Notes under the pieces: model-generated
Databases searched by the model: none
Told to the model about the DNA's origin: nothing
The model's input: only the letters and a program-made list of their open reading frames with translations
Made by a program: the position numbers and the translations under genes
NCBI RefSeq assembly: GCF_026210795.1
Contig: NC_089444.1
Coordinates: 2,656,501 to 2,720,500, forward strand
DNA length: 64,000 nucleotides
Direction of reading: 5' to 3'
From: Rhizophagus irregularis
Lineage: Eukaryota > Glomeromycota > Glomeromycetes > Glomerales > Glomeraceae
Part shown: piece by piece, positions 11,129 to 22,342 of the stretch
Numbering within the stretch: position 1 is the stretch's first letter
How the letters are laid out: each line of letters starts with the position of its first letter

Positions 11129-12625
11129 TTATATAATATTAAAATCTAATAATTCTTCTATGAATTTGAATCTAAATTCTTTATATTTTTGAATTTTAAT
11201 ATTATATAACTCAAATTCCTTCAATTCATCAAATTCATCTTTAAGTGAAAAAAAATCAGTATCACAAATGGAAATAGCCAAATATTTGATTCTTTTCTTT
11301 TTCATAATATATTCTTTTATATAGGATAAAATAAAATCATGAGTATCACGACTTCTACATCTGATTAACAATTTTTTAATAAAAGTATTCTGAGAATTTT
11401 TTAAGAACATTTTAAAATCATTTTTCCATTCAATACTAAACAGAGTTAAACTTAAATATTCTAATTTAAGAGGAAGTAATTGACCTAAATTTTGTAATGT
11501 AATTGAATTAACATCAATAGTATCTGAAAAAACAGAATTGGCAAAGATATTGATAGAAAGATGACTAAGATTCTGTTTTACATTCTCAGTTAAATTTAAT
11601 AACGAATAAATAATCTGAGTATTATTCAATACAGCTAAATCAAGAAATTTAATATTTTTACAATATTTTATAATAAATTCAAGTAATTGTTGCTCCTCAG
11701 ATAACAAATTAGAACCAAAGCTACATGCAAAATTTTCTAAATAATCACCATATTTTTGTAATAATAATTGTAATGATTCAATAATTTTTAATTCATTTCT
11801 ATATAAGAATAAAGATTTTAACTTAAATGGTTTGGTTAAGTTAATTATTGATTGAATAAAACCAGTACCTAAATCACAATAAATGATATGAACAGATTCT
11901 AAACCATTTAATTGTTCAAATATGTTGTCTAAATTAGTTATAATTTTAAAATTGATTAAATATAAGACGATTGTATTTAAAGTATTTGATAAATGATTAT
12001 AATCTTTTGATAACAATGATGTTTGATATATAAGAAAACTATTATTAAAAGCTAATGAAATTTTTTTAAGATTTTGACATAAATTAATCATTTGATATGT
12101 AAGATTTTTAGTATGGCTAAATAAGTCATCATCACAATTGAATTTTAAATTTCTAATATTATGAAGGAAATTTGGGTTTTGTAAAATTAATTCAAGCATG
12201 TCATCTTCATATGAAGAATTGACCTCAATATCAAAAGTATGTATATTTACTTCATTTTCAATAAATATTTTAAATAATGACATGTAAATTAATCTCTTAA
12301 ATTCAAATATTAGTCTATTTTCGAGTTCAATATCTTTAGACCATTTTTCAATAGAAGAAATAATTTTCTCTGTATAAAAATATTTTAAAAAAATGGGATA
12401 ATTAAAAAGTGTATTTGAAGGAAATAATTTATCATCAATTTTATATTCATTTAATTGTGCTTTTAAATCATCATTTAAATTATGTAAATAAATTCGAATC
12501 GTTAAACGACACCATAATCTATTAACTAATATACACGAATGCAAAGTTGAAAAATCATTCTTAAAATTTTTTATAACTTCATATGTAAATTCAGGTAAAT
12601 CTGAAAATATTTTTGAATATGACAT
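11129..12625 (-). CDS. F-box protein with leucine-rich C-terminal region
   Basis: A single-exon 498-codon gene. The N-terminal 50 residues (SKIFSDLPEFTYEVIKNF... LHSCILVNRLWCRLTIRIYL) fit an F-box: a Leu-Pro pair near the start, then the VNRLWC helix typical of fungal F-boxes. The rest consists of leucine/isoleucine-rich segments spaced like degenerate leucine-rich repeats (for example LESVHIIYCDLG and LKYLSLTLFSIEW-like stretches). Such proteins act as substrate receptors of SCF ubiquitin ligases through Skp1; the target is unknown. Rhizophagus genomes carry hundreds. A fragment of a related gene start lies at 62709-62787. There is no intron and no frame break. Confidence 0.85.
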   Translation of the reverse strand: MSYSKIFSDLPEFTYEVIKNFKNDFSTLHSCILVNRLWCRLTIRIYLHNLNDDLKAQLNEYKIDDKLFPSNTLFNYPIFLKYFYTEKIISSIEKWSKDIELENRLIFEFKRLIYMSLFKIFIENEVNIHTFDIEVNSSYEDDMLELILQNPNFLHNIRNLKFNCDDDLFSHTKNLTYQMINLCQNLKKISLAFNNSFLIYQTSLLSKDYNHLSNTLNTIVLYLINFKIITNLDNIFEQLNGLESVHIIYCDLGTGFIQSIINLTKPFKLKSLFLYRNELKIIESLQLLLQKYGDYLENFACSFGSNLLSEEQQLLEFIIKYCKNIKFLDLAVLNNTQIIYSLLNLTENVKQNLSHLSINIFANSVFSDTIDVNSITLQNLGQLLPLKLEYLSLTLFSIEWKNDFKMFLKNSQNTFIKKLLIRCRSRDTHDFILSYIKEYIMKKKRIKYLAISICDTDFFSLKDEFDELKEFELYNIKIQKYKEFRFKFIEELLDFNII

Positions 12626-13960
12626 ATTGTAAGCGAAGGGAGAAATAAAGAGGTATTATTAGTGTATCACTTTATAAATGGTAATTTCCGGTATTGTCGC
12701 ACAATCCATACAATCCATGCTCAATAATAGGGCGTAAAAAAAGGTATTATGTAATTATGTTACAATTCGAATCATGATGAAGCAATATCAATTATTGATA
12801 CTTTCCATATTTTTTAAATCATCCTTTTTAATTCTATCTATACTTATTTGATGTTTTATTAAGTTCATACTCAAAAATTCATTTTAATGAAAAATTCATA
12901 AAATAACACTTTTTAAAAGAATTCAATAGTATGAATTATGAAATAGAATACGAAAATGATCTACAGTTCTGAAGTTCTGATCACAGGTTCATACGCAGTA
13001 ACGCAGACCATAATTATAAAATTTTTTATCGGTATATTACTCAATTTAACTAAACCAAAAAAGATATAAATTTAAAAAAATACGTAATCCAAATTTTATT
13101 GATAAGAAACACAAAAAAATTTATTGTTCCTTAAGGTCATAATACGTTTAAGTGATTTAACATTGTTAAATGTATAATACAATCCAACAGCTGGTCATAT
13201 TTACAAAAATTGAAATAGAGTTCAAAGAGATTTTGACTGTCTTTTTAAATTATTTAGAGATCATAATTATTCTCGAAAATTGTTTATTAAAAAAAAGATA
13301 TACCAATCTTTCCAAAAATGGATTTTTTTTTTAAAAAAAATAGTAGTTTGATTTTTTTTATTCAATAAAGAATTTTTAATGATACTTTTTCTCATTTTAA
13401 ATAATAATTAATTTTTAATAATAACTTTTAAATAAATTTTTAATTAATAATGTTATTATTATTAAATGAGATTGTAATAAAAAATATACTATAATTATAC
13501 ATTATATCTTTTTTATATTTTGGAATTAAATTATTATTAATTTTACCATTATATCAAGAAATTTATTATAACACAAAAATCATTTTATTGATAATTTTTT
13601 GTAAAAAAAATGATGACTATTTAATTAATTAATATTATATAAAAAAAATATTGATTATTTTAACAAATATATTACTAGTCGGTAACCTGTTGCAAGCAAG
13701 ATGCAGAAAGTAAATGTTTTGGTAGATAATACCAAAACGGATATATAATTCACATGAGTGCAACGGAGAATCGTAATTTGGACAATTTATACAGGATAAT
13801 GTAAAGGTACGGTCATACAGGAATTTCTTATAGATATATATTATATCAACAGAACTAGTCTAGATAGTGTAAGAAAAAAAAATCAGCCATAGACAGCCCA
13901 AAGGGCATATGTTACTCCTTCTCAAGGCGGTATCATACGGTTAGATAATAAACGAGTATA
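12626..13960. other. AT-rich intergenic stretch, no gene seen
   Basis: No supported coding. The stretch 13680-13960 is less AT-rich but closed in all frames. Confidence 0.5.
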
Positions 13961-13966
13961 TCTTTA

Positions 13967-14538
13967 CTGAGTCCGGTCCGATGATCTTTCTGAGTCCAGT
14001 CATATCAATTTTTAGCACAGTCATATGAATTTTGATGCAGACCGAATTTAAACTTTGATCAGACTTCGCTACCATCGGACTGAGTTAACTGTGCTAAGTC
14101 CTGTGATTTTGATCAATCGGACCGAACTAATTCTACATGACCGATCTACATTTTATCTTTTTATTAATTGTAGATTTAAATAAACATTTTTTATATAATA
14201 AAATGTTTAAAAACTTGTAACAAAAATTAATTGCATCTTAATTTATTGAAATAAAAGGTTCTTAGAAATTTATATATACTCTATCTATCATCTACTACAA
14301 CCATTATCTCATTAAATATTTAATAGTAAAAAAAAAATTTTTTGTAATAACTCATTATAAAGCGAAACAGCAAAAAAAAAAAATCGTGTAGATCAAGCTT
14401 TATAATCAATCAATCGGACCCAAGTAATTTTAAGCGAATCACTGGACCGTGTGGTCTAATGATCCGGACCCAAATTCACATGACTGTGCTAAAAATTGAC
14501 GTGACTGGACTTAGAAGGATCATCAGACCGGACACCGT
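13967..14538. repeat. Inverted-repeat element with GTCCGGTC tips
   Basis: The segment starting ACTGAGTCCGGTCCGATGAT on the left and the complement of the right end (ACGGTGTCCGGTCTGATGAT) align for about 70 bp, including a shared CAATTTTTAGCACAGTCAT block. Several GGACCG/CGGTCC motifs lie between. It has no coding capacity. Its exact ends and target duplication are not clear; it is most likely a non-autonomous DNA element. Confidence 0.65.
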
Positions 14539-16828
14539 AAGGCATAACCTATAATAAACTATTATGATACAATAATATCAAGGATCAATATATTTTCTGT
14601 ATTCTTACTAAAAAACTCTAATATCAAATAGTTGATTGATTTGATTGATCGAATTATTAATTGCTTTCCCATTCTCCATAATTTCGAAGAAACGCTTCAA
14701 GGATTCCTAAGAGTTACAAGGCATAGCTAATAGTTGATATTGTAGTCGAATAATTATATTTTGATTGTTCTCTCACGGTGTCTCCTGCTTTCGATTATTG
14801 TTCTCAATCACTTTCAAAAAACATTGCGAGGAGATGAACGATATTACACACATACCATCATTTATATTTTTTTTACTACTACCCTCCTCGTTTTCCATTA
14901 CCATTTTGTAGAACTTTCCTTTGAGAACAAAAATATATATTTCTGTTGTAGATATCATATTTGTAATATTTTATGTGCAAGTTCTACATATGACGAAACT
15001 ACTATTATTTTTTTTTTTCTGTATTCAGTTTTTTGTTATTAACATCTCAAGACATTCGAACATCTACACATTGAAACTGCTAAGGTTACTTCGCACATTT
15101 TGATGTTTCGTTAGCCTTGTTATTTTAGTAAAATTTGACAAGAAAAAGAGGATAATGGCGAATGATATTCAAAATGTTGTTAAAAGGAACGACTTACGAA
15201 AAGAGAAATAAAAGTGGAAAATGTTTGAATTTAATTTTTATATCTTTTATTTTATTTAATTAATAATTGTATTAAAATAAATTGCTTATCTTATGTGTAA
15301 ATATTCTTCCCCAGTATCACCGCAGAAAAATGTCACATTCACGTGATTTGTGATGTCGATCATTTCTAAAAATGTATTTAATAAACTTATAATTATAAAT
15401 TATAACATAAAATCCTTTTATTATTGAACGAGATAAATTTAATAACAAAGATTCAAGTGAATTATAACTAGGTAACGGTGACCGTTAAACGTCCGAAGCG
15501 GGCGTCACGCTGCACGTTTTTCCAAGTGAAATCTTATTAGTGTTATCTTTTACAAACGATTTATATATTGTCAAACTCAATTGTTAAAGTAAATTAAATA
15601 CCGAAATTAAATAATATGTAATTTTAGGCTATTTGTAATAATAAATTAAATTTCGTTAAGATTTAATCATTGAAATTAATCGCTTTTCTTCATACAATCT
15701 CTCTTGTAACCTCTTACATTTTTTAATGCGTTGAAATCTTTCAAACGAAAATGGCTTAAAAAGTACATCATTAAGAGCACGGACCCTGGAAATTGCCAAC
15801 AATTTTGCGTTAAGATTTTAATAACGAAAATAAATTAGATATAAGTTATATTTTTTCATTTATTATGTTTTTTCGTTTATTAACGAATCTTAAATTTATT
15901 ATATACATCTTATGAAGGTTAAACTAAAGTTTAAGCTAATAGTATAAACTTAAAATAAAGTATATATATGGTCACGTGTATATAAGTCACGTGTGGGTCA
16001 GACAAACATCCTTCATAGCGTAGAATGTAAAAGTCCTCCGCTTCGGACAAAAATAAAAAAATTATGCGAAATAATAAGCTATGAGAAATCTTAACAGTTA
16101 AGGTAAAGATTAATATATTAATATATTATTGTGTCCGGCTGGATCTGTAAGTACCATCGTGCAATAATTATTGGGAATAATTATGTTAGAAACATAAAGA
16201 ACATAAAATTAAAAATATCACATCAAATATTTGATTCAAAACTATAATTATAAAAAAAATAAAAAAAAATCTTTAAATACGATTTATGTGAAAAATAGCT
16301 CTAAAAAAGTGATTTTTTTTTACAATAAAACTTTAAAGTTAACGCATATCGACACTGAATTTAACCTGGTCTACAAAAATGCAAAGTTTACGTCATTTAG
16401 AACCAAAGTTCTATATATTTACTATAAAATGATGAACAATAATAAAAAATGGACTTCGTTTCCTTAATTTTTCAGTATTTAAATATACACCCTTTCTAAT
16501 ATACAATTTGCATTATGATTGCCTTTTTACACAAGGTTCTAAAACTATATATTTAGTCATAATTCGTACTTAACGTTAAACAATAAAAATAATTTTTTGA
16601 CGCATTATACATTTTATAATTAAAAATATGTACCAAGATTATATGTTATTTTTTATTTGTTTAGTAATGCAATGAATTTATGAATGATAATTGAATGACA
16701 AGTTTACAGAGAATTAAAAGAAAAAAACTTCTATATTCTATACTGATTCATGCATTGATAATTAAATAATATAAAATTATGCTTCTCTATATGTAAAAAT
16801 TAATAATAATTGAAAATTTCTACTTTGT
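14539..16828. other. Intergenic stretch, no supported gene
   Basis: Open frames of 60-93 codons around 14761-15103 and 16231-16467 lack recognisable content. The 11-base block GTCCGAAGCGG near 15490 recurs inverted near 16040, which may mark another degenerate element. Confidence 0.45.
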
Positions 16829-18543
16829 TTAAAACTTTCTTGGCTTAACTTTAACTAATAATTTTTCACAATATGTAAGAATTTCAGATTTGTATTCAAG
16901 AGGTGATCTCAATTCAATATCATACTTCCTGTAAATCAAAGGTATTAAACATTTTAATTCAGTGATTGCTAATTTTCTTCCCGGACAAATTCTAATTCCA
17001 CCTCCCCACATCATAAAAGAATTTTTAGCATGTTGTTTTTCAAGTAAATATTTATCGCTTTCTTCAACTTTGTAAAATCTGTCAGGATCAAATTTTTCGG
17101 GATCAGTCCAATAATCATCACGCATCATTAGTGCAGATGTGTGTATTTGAAATTGAGTTCCTTTTGGCCAATTATATCCTCCAACCTTATCATTTTCAAC
17201 ACTTAAACGACCTAACAAAAATGCTACAGGAATATGGCGAAATACTTCTTTGATAACTGCATCGCAATATTTTAATTCTTCAATATTTTTAAGTGTCATA
17301 GGTTTAGTTAAGTCGTTTCCGAGAACTGAATCAAATTCTTGTCGTAATTTTTGTTTCACTTCAGGATTTTTTTCAAGTAAATATATGACAAAGCTAAGCA
17401 TATTCGCCGTCTGTAATTTTAAAAGGATTTTTAAATTAGAAATGAAATTTATGAAAATTGAATATCTTTGAAGAAAAAAAAAAGTTTACTAACAGTATCA
17501 GTTCCTGCAATCATAGCATCGAGTAAATTTCCGCAAATCTCTTTATCGGTCATTGGTCTCAACAAATCAGCATCGACATGTTTTTCAACATTGATATCAC
17601 GTGGAGTATTTGCGGTTATAAATGATGTCAACATATCGTGTCGAAGAGGTTGGTCTAACGGTGTATTCTCAATTTCAATTCTTCTTTGCTTAATAACTTT
17701 ATATAAACTATTTATCAAATAATCTCTATTTTCTATTAATTTATTCATTTTTCCACGAACGAATGGAACATAACGACGAATATATTTACTTAAAGCAAAG
17801 AATGGCATAAATCCCCTGATAAAGATTTGAATTGATTGAATAAAACGTTCTGATTCTCTATCTTTTTCTTTTTCTTTTTCACTTAAAGATTGGTTATTAT
17901 CTTCAAGAATAAGTGTATGATAGTAAGAAGTAACAGCATCATTTTTTACCCCAGTTGAAACTCTAAAGATCATATCATTTGTAAATCTATGCATCCATTT
18001 ACTAAGGTCTAATTCATGATTTTCTCCGAGACTATTCCAATGAGATTCCATTTGTTCCCATAATTCGATCGTCCATTCAATAGCTTGATGATTAAAACTT
18101 GGAGTCATCATAGCTTGAGAAAAAAATTGACGATTAAATTTCCAGGATTTAAGTTCATTATTATTAGCAACTCCTACTCCACCTAATCCATATTCTTTAG
18201 AACCTTCTGTAGGTTGAAATCTAAAAGGATATTTGGTTTTTGTTGAAGGTACATTCATGCTTTCAATTAAATCTGTACTATTTAATATGATTGTACGTGA
18301 TCCAGCCAAATTTATTTCGTACATGTCACCATATTTTTTATACATTGACAATAACCATTTATTAAAGTCAGTTCCAACTATTTGATGACCATTACCAAGT
18401 AATGGAAGTGGGAATGGACCAGGTAAAGGATTTAGACGAGTGAAAAATTTGTAATAATATCGGACTATATAAATAACTATGAAAGTTAACGAAATAGAAA
18501 AAATATCAGAACTTTGAAACGAAGAGATAATTGTGGATAACAT
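16829..18543 (-). CDS. Cytochrome P450 monooxygenase (two exons)
   Basis: Exon 1 is 17494-18543 (350 codons) and exon 2 is 16829-17410; an 83-bp intron (GTTAGT...TTACAG) splits the I-helix AGTDT|TANML in phase 0, giving about 543 residues. An N-terminal hydrophobic anchor (about residues 15-30) is followed by the proline-rich hinge PLPGPFPLPLLGNG, as in ER-anchored microsomal P450s. Also present: I-helix AGTDTT, K-helix ExxR as EVFR (about 405-408), FDPDRF, and the haem-binding loop GGGIRICPG with the cysteine ligand near residue 492. The usual Phe seven residues before the cysteine is Trp (WGGGIRIC). The substrate is not predictable. A redox partner (CPR) is expected elsewhere in the genome. 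Confidence 0.93.
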
Positions 18544-19679
18544 TGTTAGAAAAATAAAGTGTAATAGTGTAATTTGTTTTAAAAATGTTTGTTTGTAGGA
18601 TTTTTTTTTTTGATATTATTAGTTTAACTTGATCTTAATTTTTGGAAGAGTTGGTTTCCTCGTATATATACTAAATTTGAGAAAATTCCAAGATTCTTAG
18701 TCGGATTAATGATCGTCCTAAAAATAGCATAATCATCCCTAATTTAGATAATAAATCTGTTACTGCGGATCATTGTATTATGGTATGCATCATTTGAATG
18801 AAAATCATTTCGAAAATTAATCTATTTATTCATTATACAGTATTTTATTATTATACAATGATTTTAACCAAATTTTACACACAATCTTTTTCTTTAACTT
18901 TCTTTCAAAACGTGTTATTCTGGAATTAAAATTAACTTTAAAATGTCTTTGTTCGTAAAAACGAGTTAGAATTAAGGCTAGACATCTAAATTTAGCATGG
19001 GTATTTACAAATCATATAAACGAAAGTATCAAGCTCGAAAAGCAGCCCAAAAGAGTCTAAAAAATGACCATAATAATACTATCAAGGAAATAACAAGTCA
19101 ATTAATTAGGAAAGTTATTGCATCAATCCTTTTTAATTGTATCATAGGCAATAAATAAAATAGTGATTATTATTACTTATAGTTATAGCATTATCTGTTA
19201 TTGTATTTATAAAATTGTATTAGGAAAATATAACGGAATTAATAGTAAATTATTATATGATACCATATATAATTTTGATTTACATAGTTGACCGCTCACC
19301 CCAATGACGCAAGAAAGAACAATACGTTAGAGGTTGACCCTAATTAAGATGAAGCTATGAAGCAGGCAAAGATATTCGATGAGAAAAATCAACTACTGAA
19401 GTTTTCCATGTGCTTATCAAGATTTCTAAATTTCCTGAAGACCGGGAAATCATTATTGAAGCTGTACTGGTGAAAAAGAGCAGATGATGACTCCTGACCT
19501 TGGATGAGAAACAGGACAGACTCGAGGCCAATTCCAGAACTCACCCGCCAACCTGGAAAGAATAAAAAAAGTAACAAAAATGAACATAAAAATACTATCT
19601 AGTACCTAAATTATATCCTAAAATATTATAATAAAAATTTTCAAATAAATCTATATTATCGAACCAAATTCAATTTCTA
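18544..19679. other. Intergenic stretch, no supported gene
   Basis: AT-rich. A less AT-rich patch at 19300-19570 has only a 62-codon frame without recognisable content and may be an old gene fragment. Confidence 0.45.
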
Positions 19680-20330
19680 AGAACCTGAATGTAAGAAATT
19701 ATTTGATGTCCATCTAAAGATGTTAGCCATAATTCAAAAAAGTGCTATAACACAAAATTTTTATATGCCATAATTAATTAAGGCTATAAAAATCTTATAG
19801 CTGTAATTCAAAATTTTTCAAAAAATAATTAAGGCTAACATCTTTATGTCCATCTAATATGAGCATCATTATCATAAAAACCACCTCTACGGTTATAGGG
19901 AGTGGAATTATTTTGATTAAAATTATCATGATTGTGATTAGTTCTTTGATTTTCTTTCTTGTTTGAGGTTGTGTGGTTATTGCTCAACTTGTTATGCTTC
20001 CTGTAAAATTTCTTTTTCTTTTTGGTAATGTTAAAGTTGCATTCCCATTCTTTGACAGCATTGTTATGGCGATTCCAAATGTTTGTATCAATTTTATCCA
20101 TGATTATATTCACAAATTTTATAAATATTTCAAATCATTTCTTCTTTTTTGGTAAATAATTGTAAAAAATATCTATTAGGTCTCTTGGGACCAAATGATG
20201 AATTAATAAGTAAAAAGGATGATCAATTGGTAAAAATGAATCAAAATTTGTATCAAATAATTTTAATCCTTTGATAGTGGTATTTAACCCATAATCTTGC
20301 AGCCACTTCTTTTGTTATAAAAATTTAATA
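19680..20330 (-). pseudogene. Decayed gene fragment, possibly the C-terminal part of a retroelement protein, split by a MITE
   Basis: On the minus strand a frame runs from about 20330 (KKWLQDYGLNTTIKGLKLFD) through DHPFYLLIHHLVPRDLID and, after a TGA near 20150, continues in the same frame through KFVNIIMDKIDTNIWNRHNN and AVKEWECNFNI to a basic Asn-rich tail. At 19846 the frame meets a 130-bp MITE; beyond it the same frame goes on for about nine codons (SNNFLHSGS) to TAG. The IWNxRNxxVxEWE pattern recalls the C-terminal region of non-LTR reverse transcriptases, but this is a weak guess. No start codon is visible. Confidence 0.55.
19716..19845. mobile_element. 130-bp MITE with 10-bp target duplication (MULE-like)
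   Basis: The tips AAAGATGTTAGCC and GGCTAACATCTTT are perfect complements over 13 bp. The 10-bp direct repeat ATGTCCATCT flanks it at 19706-19715 and 19846-19855. Duplications of 9-11 bp are typical of Mutator-like elements. It interrupts the frame of the pseudogene on the minus strand. Confidence 0.75.
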
Positions 20331-20394
20331 AATGTCAGATGATTCTAAAATTAATTGTGATATAATAAGGGTATGGGCAGGACAAAAACCTATA

Positions 20395-21209
20395 CAGTCA
20401 ACTCCCTCTATAGTCACTCCCGTTATAGTCACATTCTACTATATAGTCACACCAGTTGAATGTTCAAAACACTTTATTATTAAAATCTATCCTATATAGT
20501 CACAATCTATCTATAGTCACTATCACACCTATCCTCAAAAATCTTATATTAAAAAGAACCGTTTATAATCACAGTTATATAAAGAATATATTAAATAACT
20601 TGGCATCTAATAATCGTACAAAGATGTACCATAGCTTATTAGAATCATCTCACTGAGACGAATCGAATGGTGGTAGTTTTATCCTTTCATGATCACTGGC
20701 TGATGAGTTATTCAACAAAATGTTAAGCATCGGCATTATTATATTTCTTGATTTACGTTTACTGCGCCATTTAACGTTTTTCTGAATTTCTCGGTACGTA
20801 GTGATTATAAAAAGGCAATTAATAGCTCGTTGGAATCCCCTCATCAAGACGAATCGAATGGTGGTAAGATCATCTCTCTGTGATCAATATTGACAGAGTT
20901 ACTACTTAAAAACCATTAATATTTTTTTAACTTCGGAAATTAATCTAGTGATTGGATATTGATGTATTTTATACCATTAGAACCGTATCATCGAGACGAA
21001 TCGAATGGCGGTAAGATCATTTCTCTACGATTAATATTGGCTGAGTTACGATACAATAAAGTTTTAAGTATAATTTTGGCTAAAATTATGTTAATTTTTG
21101 GCCGGAATTATGATATACTAATATAAGAAATTTTTTATATAGTCATATCTCTTTATAATCACCAAATATGAACTGTCCCAAATGTGTGACTATAAAGAGA
21201 GTTGACTGT
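20395..21209. mobile_element. Pogo/Tc1-like non-autonomous element, 815 bp
   Basis: The left tip CAGTCAACTCCCTCTATAGT and the right tip (complement CAGTCAACTCTCTTTATAGT) are flanked by TA at 20393-20394 and 21210-21211. The motif TATAGTCAC is repeated many times near both ends. Inside are three direct repeats of a GAGACGAATCGAATGGTGGT block (about 20655, 20850 and 20994). No transposase is encoded. Confidence 0.78.
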
Positions 21210-21306
21210 ATATTCATTATTATCTTTGGCAGAATTACATTCTATCACCCTATTAGCTCCCCTGTACATACTTTCCCTATCTTTAAAATATACGTATGCA
21301 TATAAC

Positions 21307-21744
21307 AGTAGTATGAAAACCCCAATTCTGACTCACCCCCACCATATAATCTAAAATACTACCACTTTATATAATCTAATTACCACCATCATATAACTTA
21401 ATTACCATCATATAATCCACCTACCACTTTTACTATAATTTAACTACCACTTTATATAATCTAGTTACCACCATCATATAATTTTAATTACCACCATATA
21501 ATCCACCTACCACTTTTCATATAATCTAGTTACCATCATATAGTTTTATTACCACCATACAATTCTATTACCACCACACAATCTGAAAAAATTAACCGAA
21601 CAAGAAATAGGATTTCAAAGCCAACGGAGCCAAAAAAGGTAAGGAATATTAACCCATCCAGGAAACCAGCCATGGAGTCAATAGAGCGGAATAGCAAGGC
21701 AAGCAATTACCCTTATACCGAGAAAAAATGTAATTGAATAAAAG
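21307..21744. repeat. Left terminal inverted repeat of the Polinton-like element
   Basis: 438 bp, the same length as the right copy; all stretches compared match. It contains two copies of a repeat of about 86 bp built from ATATAATC and TACCACC words, then a unique part, and ends with the motif AATGTAATTGAATAAAAG just before the first gene. Confidence 0.92.
21722..21744 (+). promoter_or_regulatory. Putative element promoter motif, copy 1
   Basis: AATGTAATTGAATAAAAG preceded by GAAAA, 40 bp before the ATG at 21784. The same word precedes the polymerase gene and, on the minus strand, the acidic protein gene. Promoter function is inferred from recurrence and position only. Confidence 0.45.
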
Positions 21745-21783
21745 GTAGGTACCAAGTTACTATACAGATAAATAGTACATAAC

Positions 21784-22140
21784 ATGGTATATACTGCAGT
21801 ATCAGCAATTCCTGAACTTGTAGGCCATATCCTGGAATACATTCCAAATAGAAATTTTGGGACACATCTTCTAGAAGTCAGCCCAATCTGGAGAGTTGAA
21901 GCTGAACGAGTACTCTGGAAGCGGCATAAAGAAGCCGAGGAGGCATACGACAGGGCAGTAGAAAAGAAGGAAAAAGCAAATGATGCTCTTGGTCGATCAG
22001 AGGAGGAGGGTAATAGAAATCGTGACCTCCGTGAACTTGAATGGGAGGCATATCAAAAGGCTTGTAAAGAGAGAACAAATGCCGCAGTAGAGCATATTAT
22101 AGTAAAAGAAGCTATTCGCCGTTGTAACTTACAACTATAA
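21784..22140 (+). CDS. Small F-box-like protein with coiled coil
   Basis: 118 codons, TAA stop. The N-terminal 40 residues (IPELVGHILEYIPNRNF... LLEVSPIWRVEAERVLW) match an F-box-like helix set, including the V-S-x-x-W-R-x-E-A-E-R-V-L-W pattern common in Glomeromycotan F-box proteins. Residues 45-115 are highly charged and probably a coiled coil (EEAYDRAVEKKEKANDAL). It is the first gene inside the left TIR of the Polinton-like element. It may recruit the host SCF ligase, perhaps to remove a host factor or control the element's own proteins; that role is inference. Confidence 0.65.
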   Translation: MVYTAVSAIPELVGHILEYIPNRNFGTHLLEVSPIWRVEAERVLWKRHKEAEEAYDRAVEKKEKANDALGRSEEEGNRNRDLRELEWEAYQKACKERTNAAVEHIIVKEAIRRCNLQL

Positions 22141-22297
22141 GTTACTTAAGGATAGAGAATACATCGGGACGAGGATGTGTTCGGTGACTCGGATGATGAT
22201 GACTCAGATGGTGAGGAATAGTTTAGGAAGACAGTACTAATCTGTCTCCCTCTTTTTTTACCCTCATAGGGTAGGCGAACAATTAATTTTATTTTCA

Positions 22298-22333
22298 GAA
22301 AAAATGTAATTGAATAAAAGAGGAGTATAAAAA
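22298..22333 (+). promoter_or_regulatory. Putative promoter of the DNA polymerase gene
   Basis: AATGTAATTGAATAAAAG ends at 22320, followed by the TATA-like TATAAAAAG, and then the ATG at 22343. This is the second copy of the word found at the inner edge of both TIRs. Confidence 0.45.
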
Positions 22334-22342
22334 GTTTACAAG

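Noticed and set aside
14761-15103. Overlapping 60-93-codon frames on both strands
   Set aside because: No domain, poor start context, hydrophobic-rich composition expected from T-rich DNA.
15485-16055. GTCCGAAGCGG and its complement 540 bp apart as a possible MITE
   Set aside because: Only about 11 bp match, no further alignment of the ends and no target duplication.
21320-21600. Regular ATATAATC/TACCACC repeats resembling a CRISPR-like array
   Set aside because: They are internal repeats of the transposon TIR, mirrored at the other end, without unique spacers; the genome is eukaryotic.
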